NCBI GenBank assembly: GCA_023634235.1
Contig: JAMKCF010000011.1
Location: 1,878,001-1,942,000 of the forward strand
Direction: 5' to 3'
From: Pisaster brevispinus
Taxonomy: Eukaryota; Echinodermata; Asteroidea; Forcipulatida; Asteriidae
Length of the DNA: 64,000 bases
Numbering within the stretch: the stretch's first letter is position 1; each line of letters opens with the position of its first letter. Below, in pieces: positions 36,701-47,870 of the stretch. A program made the position numbers and the translations under genes. The notes under the pieces were generated by a model, which did no database searches, was not told where the DNA came from, and saw only the letters and a list, made by a program, of their open reading frames with translations.

Positions 36701-39700
36701 TGATCGATGGTTATACAGCAGTTACAGGTTGAATGGCTTCTGACTGACATACCCGAACAAAGATATTCACAAAATAGGGAGACCACAAACATTAAGACTA
36801 GATGGCTCAGTTGGTAGAGCGCCGGCACGTTAATTCTGAAGCCACTGGTTCAAATCCCGCTGTAGTAAATTTTTCTTTGTTCAACCCAAAATTTATTATA
36901 AACCCAATGTAGTTCTGCTTGCCTAGTTTTGAATTTTATTTTTTTTAAATTTTGTTTTTACTATTATCAAATCCGTGCACATTGAAATGATTATGAATCC
37001 ATTAACTTACGAGACAAGAGTAATACCAACAAGTTGTGAGCATTTGAGCCTGAAGGTATGGCCATTATTATCATCAAGAAACTGCAAATAACATCTGCTT
37101 TTGCAGAATGTTCTAATTCTCTAGTTATTTTTGTATCTTCCTTCCTGCCTTGTGGCAATCAGTCTGTAATGGTGCTCAGACTCATTTATGAATAAGTGAG
37201 GTATAAATGATGAATGGGGTATCAAATCGCAAAACCAGGTTGTCATAAAACAAATTCTAATGCACAAACATGCATGAGAGGTGTGGTCTGAGTATGCAGG
37301 GGGAGAGAGTTGGAGAAGCTCATTGGTTGTTACTGCTCTGTTGCTATGGTTTTATCGTGATGGGCGGGGCTTAAAAGATCAATCAACTTGTCAGCTTGAC
37401 CATTCTAATAAATAATCCAACATTTGCAATCGTTTAGATTGAATGTCCCTGTGTTGACAATTTTGTTTCTGCTGAAGTGCTCAATTATTTAAACTGTTTG
37501 ATCTAGTTTTGCTGTCCAAACAGATCGTTTTATGATAATCACTGTATCTGTCACTCAGTGCATTCTGAGTTCTGTGGTAATGACCAAAGGATTCAAATCA
37601 ACATTCTTCCATATTTAAGAGCAGATATTTCCACCATAAGACCACCATTTACGGCTTTGGCCTAAACTTATACAGGTGCTTAAGCAGACAATGTTGCTAA
37701 ATAAGTTTCTGCTAAGCCAAAATAAGCAGGATACTGGTCACAGATGATACATATGTGACATGCTATTTTGGCTGGTAACCTTATTCTAATGAGCACATTT
37801 TGTTGTGCTTGGCTATTAGTGGTGCCTCAGTAACTCTATGATATTGGACACTGGTCCCAATTTCATAAAGCTTTTTAGCAGTAAGCACATTTTTGTGCTA
37901 ACCATAGCAGACAAATTCGCTTAACTCAAGTGTGTTTTACAGGTTAGCAAGAAAACGAGGTGACCAGCTTGCATTGTTCTGTCATTCATTTGCCTATGGT
38001 AACCTCCAGGGCCCAATTTCATAGCGCTGCTTAACGGTTAGCAAATTTTCGTGCTAACTATAGCAGAAAAATTTGCTTAATCATAAGCGTATTGCACAGG
38101 TTGGCAAGAAAATTAGGCAGCCATCTTGCGCGTTCACCATGGATTTGCATTGTTACGTCATTCATTTTCATACAGAAAGCATTGGAACGTTAGCATGCCT
38201 TTTCGTGTGCTTACGGTTAGCAGCGCTATGAAATGGAAATCGCGCAGTAAGCACAGAATCGGCCTTTAAGCAGCTCTATGAAATTGGGCCCAGAAGGTTA
38301 GCGTGCCTTTTCCTGTGCTTGCCATTGTGCTATGACATGTATGAAATAGAAATTGTATGGTAAGCACAAACTTTGCCGTTAAGCAGCCCTGTGAAATTAG
38401 TCCCTAGTGCATGTAGTGCTGCTTTAGCACAACTCAGGAAAGTCAATATAAGGTGCATGTCCTAGACCGTGAGGTCTTGGTTTCAGGTCCCAGACAACCA
38501 AGGCTTCACCCTTGTGCACGCTCTCAGGGGTTTTTTTTCCCAGGTACTTTGCAGCACTGTTGACCTACAGTCTGTACTTCTTGTATTGCACAATGATATT
38601 TAGTTTCTCATCTCTTAAATAGTTTGTCTCCTGAAGGTGATATCCCATTGCATTTCACCCCGAACAATACTGCATAACTAATGAGCTCTCTGTAACCTCA
38701 CATGCCCTGAACTCTAAGATGGATGCTTGGTTTCTACCAGCTTAGTTGCCAAAATTTTGACTTACCAACATAATAGACTGTGCAAGTCTCAAGTGCATCG
38801 AAAAAGAGAAAACAACTCAAATGAAGGCTGTTCTTTTCTATCAAATCAAACCTTTTTAAAATTCTATTTGTACAAAGTTCTTGATATTAAAAACATCCAT
38901 AGTAACTTTTTATAAATACAATTTAATAATGTAAAACAAGTAATTTGTAAAAATTACATTGTAATCAAGTTTAAACTTTGGACGAGGTTTATAATGTTTT
39001 AGAAACCCCATTTGCCAATCATGCCCAAATTTGTGGGAGCATTACGTCGGTTTAATGATGAAATGAACCTCAGTGGGGCAAATTTCTCGATCGCTTACAA
39101 GTAACTGCAAACAGAGGTCAAGTCTTAATATCAGGTTTTCTTGGTTGATTTGTTCAATTTATTTCACTTTCATATATTTCATGGCTAAATTTCACTTTGC
39201 CTAGAATCTGATCAAATTTGTCTAGCCATAAACAAAGTTCTGCCAGACAAATCCACATGCATACTTCTTTGGCACATTCCAATCACACAAGCTTTTGCGG
39301 TGACCACTTCTAATCTATATCAAGTAATAAACCACAAGGGAAACTGACTGGGAAAATTTTAAATAATTTGGGTTTGAACAAAGAAAAATTGACTAGTGCG
39401 GGACTTGAACCAACGACCTCCGGATTAATGTACCGGCGCTCTACCAACTGAGCAATCCAGCCCTACGTTGGCGGTCTCCCTATTAGTCAATAATTTTGTT
39501 TGGGGGTGCCAGTCAGAAGCCATTCAACCATTAGCTGCCATGTAGCCAGGGATCACACCCAAGTTTATGATACAACACTTCTAATCTAATTACATGATTC
39601 AAAAATGGCCTCTTGTAAACTAGACACGCTCAACAGTCTAATGGTGAAGATATCTGCTATAGAATGCAGGAGGTTGTGGGACATCAGCCAGTCAGAAGTT

Positions 39701-42700
39701 TGGTTGCCACTGGAATATAAAGAGAGCTTCCACATGAGTGGTTTGCAAGGTTGGCATTTATAACAGTGTCCAGACGGAAGTAGTTCAAACAGTTGTTTTA
39801 GTTTGTGGCAATCACTGGCTAAGATGAATTGTTCGTATTGTCATATTTTGATCGCTGCAATGTTCACTTTGTGGATCTTTGAATGTTATTTTTTCAATTG
39901 TAACAGGATTTCAAACAGCCATTTCTCGGGAGGATTGGCTTCCAGATTGAATCTAACCAATCGTCACCAGAACTTCTTTTTTTTTTAACTCTACCTTTAA
40001 ACTTGACGATCACTGATTTGCGGCGTTTATGTTTGTTTTCTTTTACAGTACTGGTACATCTCAATTCACTACAGGCACGACTCCCAGAGGCAGTATGAGT
40101 TACGATGCGAAACAGAAGGAGAATGTAATGCTTGGATAGATGCAATTCAACATTCCAGGTAAACCCCGGGACAACTGAGTACAAGGCCTGACTACAATGA
40201 CGTCAATGCCTTGTTGTGTTAAAGAGCAGGTCCCCTATGCCGTTAAACTGTTAGCTGAAAATATTGCTTAAGGGAAAAAACAAACGGGTAATTAATTTAA
40301 CACATGTCTTAAAGCCACCCAAAAAATTTACTAAGCACAGAAAATTCTTGCTTAGCAGAAACAGGTTACCAGCCACAACTCCTTAGATTTTACATTGTTG
40401 CGACTGGTGCCCTACTCATTTGTTGCTGTGCATAGCAATATTTTCTGCTTAATTAAAGGTTCATTATATAGGGCACTGACATGGTGTTATGATTTGGTTT
40501 GACCCATACACTGATGTGTGTTAAGCACCGTATACTCTGCAGTACTTTCCCCGAGTCCTGTGAAAAACAAATCCACAGGCTTGTTACTCGGGAGGGATTC
40601 GAATCCACAACATTTGGGATTCTAGAGCAGATGTCTCTACCACGAGACCACCGAGATTGCCCGGTAGCTAGAGGCCAGTTTGAATCCTATATTTTAGAAG
40701 CAGGTACCGCTACAATCTAATAAATGTTAAATCAGGGATAAAGAATATTGTTTGGTTTTACCCCTACATCAATGTGTGTAAAGCACTATATACTTGAGTC
40801 CTGTGACTTGTGTTGTGGCTGATTCCTGTTGATGGTAAGCAAAATTGTTTTGTGCTTGGCTACTTTTGTGTGCCTAAGCAGCTCTATGAAAGTGGTCTAA
40901 GGACCTATTGAGCTGTTAGTTACTCGATTTTGCCAAACACAGACAAACCTTGCTTTGCAAAAACAAGTCACCAGCGCAAAAAGCCATATGTTGCACGTTA
41001 CCTGTGAATGTTTGATCGCTAGTTTGCAAATGAGTTAGTCAGGCAATACTTTCTTCTTGAAAGAATTTATGTGATCCTGCCTAGTTCAATTTATGGTGAA
41101 AAGCCACGTACAAAAATCGTCATAACGATGAGAATAAATAACTCAAGTAAAGATCACATCTGGAATTACATGGCAGCCATGGCCTCTGTTGCCCTAGTCT
41201 TGGCTTTCATGCCCCTTCAAAAGTTTTCCCATAGACTTAAAGTTTTTCCCAATAGAAATGCCCTTTGTAAATGAACATGGCCTTACCCTCCTTTCTCTAT
41301 GCCTTGTCAAAGAAGATAGATAAGGCCTAAATCTACACATTTCTGAAACCTAATCCATCATGTTAATCCAAAGGTCGTAGGTTTCGCTCTAGCAATTTCT
41401 TTCTTCGTTCAACCCCAAATTTCTAAAACCTGTTGCAACTACTCATAATCCCAAAAGGCATCAGTCATTAACCACTCCATGTCGGTGTTTCAGTTTTGCT
41501 CACCAAAAAAACACCCAAGCATGTAGATGACAAGAAAAAGGTACACGTAGTGCTAACAACACCAAAAAAAGACTCAGACATACCCAAATGTAAACCACAA
41601 AAAAAAAGAAGTAATAATATGAACACTTGTGAGGCGCCGGTTTCTATCACAAGGTGACGCTTGCGGGGCAATGAAAAACACATCCACATAATGAAAAGAG
41701 ATTAACATTAACGAACATAGAGGAGACAGTGAAACCATACGCCTAATAAAAAGCAGCCCTGAACAAGTGTGTTTTGAGCGCACTCGTGAAATCATTGACA
41801 GATGACTTGTTACGGATACTGAGTGGCAGATTGTTCCGAGGCAATGGTTCAGCATGTGAACATTTCCCAAGTGTTGTCAGTTTGTGGAACAAATAAGTTG
41901 TTAAAGCAAAACACGGAGTCACTTCATAGAGCTGCTAAACATTCGAAATTGCTGAGCGGAGAAAAAATTGCTCAGCGGAAACGTGTTACCAGCGAAATCA
42001 CAATATGTGAGATATATTGGCTTTGAATGGTTTCCTGTTAAGTCTTTTTGCTAAGTAAATAAGCTCGTCAAACATTGTTTATTTGGTTTTTTTTATTTGT
42101 TGATTCACTCAGACAGGTTAGCCTTAACAGTATTACAACTGCTATTCCTAGGGGCACTGAATACAAACAGTAAAAAGTAAAATGGTAAAAATACAGTGCA
42201 ATAAGAAAAGGCCATGAATCAAAAAACAGAACAACTGAGTGTAAAACAAAACAAAAATCTTACAAGGTTAAACGAAATGTAAAACACATCACAAAAGCAG
42301 GGTGCATGATAGTAAAACATGAACTAAACAATTTCAACTATACATGCACCAAGGATTACACCACCACACTGTAGTTAAGCAAAAGAGAGGCAAATATGGA
42401 AGAGTTTAGACAACTTTAAAACATGATAGGTTAAACAGATTGGGCACGCTGTCGAGAACATTTGTAACGAGTGCCAAATGCATCGAGGATGTTTCTGGCC
42501 AAGTTGATGAACCATTAATTATGATACATCATGTTGCACAATCATTGGTACAGCGATGGGGAGTTGAATCTAGTGTAGAATCGTTCTAACGTGGCGGCAG
42601 ATATTGAGACAGGACGAAGGGATCTATCATTCTCATTTGTCAGCAAGCCCCCCATGGTTACATTTTTAATGATGACGTATCGCTGTACATTCTCGATGAC

Positions 42701-45700
42701 ATTCGAAGCGTTTGGCGGTGAATATTTCATGGAACGCCTTTCATGTTTGTGTGTCATCAAGTTTGAAAGAACTGTCAGCTGTGTGCCTGCCTTGCATCCG
42801 AAAGTATCTGAAGAAGCTTGTAAACCTATCAAGCTAACTATTTCCATTGGTCATGAGAATTTGTGTCCAGATAATTTACTGTGCTAGTTGGTTGATAGCT
42901 ATTGCGATAGTTTGCTCTTAAAATGTGATGTTGATCAAGTAAACTAAAATAAAAAAGTATTGCTTTAGTCTCAATCTTTGTTCTTCTCTTCAGAAGTGAT
43001 AAAAGAGAATTGTTTGTTACATTTAAGAAGACTCTTACAGACTAAAGATATTGACACCCTCAAGACACAGCAGTCTTTCTGGTCCAGACTGCTAAAAACA
43101 AAATGTATCTTAAGATGCGCATGTCTCAGATTAAACTACGACAGGCATTGGATTTCTCTGGGTTTTTTCCTGATTTCAAGTTTTTTTCTCATAATCTCTT
43201 TGAGCCTTCAATTATTCTTGATAGAAGAGAAGCAGCCACCACAGGGAGTCCACATTGTGTCCAAACCTGTAGTTTTGTATTTCTGAGCAAGTTCAGGTGC
43301 TAACCTTTTAGTAAATATTGCCATTTAATCACGCATGCGTGGTCTGTGGTTCACTCGAACGCATTTAGTCGATTGATTCGTCAAATATGGCAACTCATAA
43401 GACATATATTGGCTCGTAAAACAATTACTTGCAAAGTACAGTGCAATGATAATTATTATCTTAATATATGACATATCTTTTTGGTCAAAACCTACCATTT
43501 ATCGTTAAACCAACTTTTTGTGTTATTGCAAAAGTTTACATAACGTTCTCTGCCACGAAAACCAAACCGCCATCTTGACAACGTGACGTAACTTGTTAGT
43601 TGACTAGAGCAGTGCTCTGGAGCTAGGTTGATCCAGTTGGACTAGCTACATGTAGTTCAACCATGCAGCGTTCGAGTGACATCTAGTCGACTCTAGTCAG
43701 CCACCCGAACTTGCTCTCTGGTGATGCACAGAGTCTGTAAACCTGAATCATTAAATCTCGGGAGGGTCTGGGTCTACAATAAGTGGGAACCCAGGCCAGA
43801 AAGCCATTTTCAGGAATGTTCTCATTCATCAAATCTCATCCCTGCCTTGATTAAATAATACAATTGGTATTAAATAGCAGTTGTGTGGCCAGATTGTTTA
43901 GTGGTTTTTGTTTTTGAGGGACCCCTCTGTGAAGCAGCTGATGTGGAGCAGGCAGCCACTAATCTTATTAAAGCCACGCATGATTTGTTTTGCATATGAG
44001 TGATTATAACTCATTTCAGGGTTTATGACTTGGGATGAAAAATGTAGTACATGAATGTGAAACATGTATGTCATGTTGTCTATTTGCACATTATACGTAT
44101 ACAATTTGTACCTTATAAACTGATCAAACTTTTTCTTAGAACTACGTAAAGTGGAAAGTTTTTGAATGGTTATGAATCAATGTATAGGTTTTGGTTTTTG
44201 GTTTGGTATTCTTAATATCTATAGGAACGATGCTTTACACTAGCCCTTCTCTAGTCTGTGTCAGAATATTAGTTGATATTCCCAAATCCATCTAAAAGCA
44301 TCCAAGGTCTGCGCAGCATTAAAACCCGAGAGAGTCGAGCCAGCTACCTTTCCCAGATTTCTCTAATTACACGCCCGCCTGCCTCGAGTGTGAATTTATC
44401 GACTCAGAAAATACACTGCAATAAATACTACCAAAAAGTCAAGTGACTGTCCAGCATGCTACAATCACTGTATCGGTGGATATGGTTACATGCACCACGT
44501 CCTTGTAACCACAAGAAAGAGGAGGTGTTGAATCTGAAGACATTCGTAAGGAGCACTGCTCGAAGAAGTCAGAATGGCCGGGGCTCGTCGCCGCAACAGC
44601 CCCATAACAACATCACTTATGATTACGCTTAAATATGCTACGTGCTTATGTTTCATGTTGATAGTGTTATCAATAAGGGAGATAAGTTGCAGTGTCACTT
44701 ACAGTTGTCCGATTTCTTTTAGTGCCGGCTGACGTCCTTGAAAAAAAATTGAATTGATTTGATTTGATTTTTTTTTTTTTTTGCAAGGGGGAGCTAGATG
44801 TGCAAAGTGAAGGCCCTCTTGTAGTGTGCTACTCAAAGTCTTGTAGATGAAACAATACAGCCATGATAATCATTCTGCAAAGTCATATAAATATGCAGCA
44901 AGATACAGGTCGGTGCTTTGTTCTTGTAATGGCAAGGCAGTTTGGTTTCAGTACAGAGCACCTCCAGGAGGGGAATTTAAATTTCTTCCGGAACATTTCA
45001 AGGGGGCACCAAGGCGATGACTTGGAGGCATGGAGGCAATTGCCTCTGTTGCCCCCATGATGTATCAGGCCTGAATGCATTTTTGCAGAAGCTCAATAAA
45101 TACATACTTTAGATGGTGTGCACAACAATGGTAAAATCGGAAATATGAATGTTCATAGATTACACATTACTTGTAGGGTATTAAATATTAATGTTCATAG
45201 ATTACACATTACTTGTATGGTATTAAATATGAATGTTCATAGATTACACATTACTTGTAGGGTATTAAATATGGTCGTGGTGGAAACTTTCCCTTGAAAT
45301 ATTTTTGCCAGAAATGCAAGAGTATTTGGGTTTTTTGGAAAACACTAGTCAAAACATTGAGAATAACCAACTGGCTCTTTTCAGAACTAACAACTCTCTA
45401 CTTAAGAGAAAAATTAAGTAAAATTAAGTAGACTCACAAAAAATATCATATTATTTACCAAGCAATACATAAAATCCTGCATTTTTATTGTTACATTTAT
45501 TTATGATTATTTTTTTTAAACTCACTTTGAGGTTTTTATTTATTTTATTTTTTATTTTTGTTTTTATTATTTTTTGTTTGTTTATTTTTTATTTTTGTAT
45601 TTTTGTATTTTTTATTTTTTATTTATTTATTTTTTATTTGTTTATTTAATTTAATTTTATTTATTTGAAAAAAACAAATTGTTGATGGGGGGGGGGGGGG

Positions 45701-47839
45701 GTGCGCTAGTGGGTTGAAAAGACCTCTTGCACAGGCCACCATCATCGAGGTCAAGCAATGGAAACATGCAAGCGCGTACGCGCCACGCACAACTCTCATC
45801 CAATGATAGGTCTTCCTGTGACCTCATTGAGGGCGCTGTTTGAGCTTGTGACGTCAAATGAAATAATTATTTCCAGCAGGACGTGGAAAGCAGTGAGCTA
45901 ATTACACACCGGTGTGAGGGTAAAACCAAACTATTGTACAAATATTGGTCTAGACTGTCTTCTGAAATGGAACAGTCCAGACTTCACGGCATGACTATAT
46001 CCTGTACTTGTTTTGTATACTTCACACATGGATACTTGTCATTTGATATTTTTCATACAGTTAATAATTTATTGAGTATCAAACAATTTATAATTTATCT
46101 AAACAGTAAGGTATTAGTGGCCTGACGTTTTGACCCTAGCAGAGTCTTTCTCGAAGGCTAAATGACAAGACTACAATCAGTAATGTATACTTGTGCCTGT
46201 TTATGTTTATAGTCTTGTCATTTAGCCTTCGAGAAAGACTGCTAGGGTCGAAACGTCAGGCCACTAACTATTTTTTTGCATTTATACCATAGGTCCTTTT
46301 GGTTGGTAAGCAGTTTGCAACAGCTAATACTATTTTGCAGTAAGGTATTAAGTGGCTGGTAAAGAAATAGCTGGAGCTGTTCAAGACCGATTGGCTAATT
46401 CAGCATTTATAGCCAAAAGCGCGATGTCCCGCAAGCTTACGCAGGTGCTTAATAATGCGTAACGCAATCAATACATACAACACTCAATGTACAATCTATT
46501 AGTATGTGCGTAGCGTAGCTGTGAAAAGTCCCAAGTGTCCTGTATTTGTCAATATAGGACTCCTATATTAAATTTTGGAGTGTCGGAACAGTATACATGG
46601 CATGACATGTGACACATGTTCCACTAATCAAATGACAAGGATCTATATGTGAGGTAACTAATATCCTTATTGCATCTAACAAACCTTGTTTAATGTTTTT
46701 TTCTGTCTCTCTCTCTCTTCCAGTTTCAATACACTCCTACTGCAGAAAGAAGAACTGGAGCAGAAATACCTACATCTCCTCCAGATCCTAGACAGTGAGA
46801 AGACTGCCAAGTTGAGTCTCCGTCAACAATGTGAGGAACTCACCAAGGAAGTCATAAGACTCAAAGCTGAGGTGAGTATGAGTGGGGAACTCGGTCAAAA
46901 AGCAATTCATTGAGCCCACAGCTTATCAGCTTTCTGAGTAAACTCATCACAGAAGTTATTAGACGAAGAACTGAGTTGAGTATTAGAAACTCATTTGTAA
47001 ATTCATAAGAGTCACAGCTTTGGTGAGTAGGAGTGAGGAACTCTGTGAAAAGAAAATCATTTGAACCCAAAGCTTATAGCAATCTCAGTAACTTATTGTA
47101 GAAGTCATTTGGTAAAGAACTGAGCTGAGTATTGGAAACTCTTAACTGAGATTTCACCATAATCTGCAGGTATGATTCGAGAACATTTTGCTGTGTGTTG
47201 TAATAATCTAGATTCAATCAACAATTTTTATTTTTTATTTGGCACATAAAGCAGTAGACACACTTGTCTCCAGTATGTACACTTGACCTATTTGTCTATG
47301 TGCAGTAGTGGCCCTGCGGGCGCCATTTGCCCCCCCCCCCCCCCATAGTCACTTTCTTTGCCTCTCCCCCCCCCAATTCCCATCTCAGTTTTTCCCCGAT
47401 GACCGAAATTGACTTTAACCCCAAATCTTGGCAGCCACACCAATGCAATTATGTTCATGTTACCCCAGCTCGAGAATATCACTGGTCTAAGTCTTTCATT
47501 ACTTTTTTAGCTGTATAGAATTACATTAAAAATCAATGTTTGCCCCCCCCCCCCTCCCTTAAATTTAACCTTACCGCTTTTGCCCCCCCCCCCCCATTAA
47601 CAGCTCTGGCGCCATCGCTGTCTATGTGAGGCTGGTTAACAATCCATTTACACTTGAGTCATTGTTAATGTTTTGAATAATTCTTGAATTTGTCCCATTT
47701 CTGTCCTCCTTTTTTATCCATTTCAGTTGAATATACTTCAGAAGAAGGAGAGAAAGCTTTCAAACTCGATTCATGAACACTTTTCAGAAGAGCCGGAGAA
47801 CATCAAGAAAATCAAGAGGGTAGGAGTGGAATGTCACAC

Positions 47840-47870
<31 letters not shown>

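Larger units (their letters stand above)
12647..40048 (+). other. RASGRF: RASGRF intron 1 (27.4 kb)
   Basis: It separates the two halves of the PH domain. No further exon was recognised inside: the many open frames are short and mostly lie in repeats. It holds most of the mobile elements of the window. Stretches without a listed repeat (for example 13540-14270, 19500-20150, 22060-22380, 25860-27470, 29130-30690, 31350-32590, 36930-37850, 38410-39310) are AT-rich DNA in which I see no gene. Confidence 0.85.
40159..46723 (+). other. RASGRF: RASGRF intron 2 (6.6 kb)
   Basis: GT-AG intron. It contains an S3 SINE (40470-40690), decayed family P pieces (40240-40450, 40800-40930, 41920-42060), a family T fragment (41375-41425), the 42-bp tandem array and the hairpin element. 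The interval 42070-45100 is largely unique AT-rich DNA; the antiparallel open frames at 42542-42887 have no recognisable domain. Confidence 0.85.

Noticed and set aside
42542..42887. Two antiparallel frames of about 100 codons as a nested gene
   Set aside because: No recognisable protein family and no splice or promoter evidence; antiparallel overlap of this length occurs by chance.
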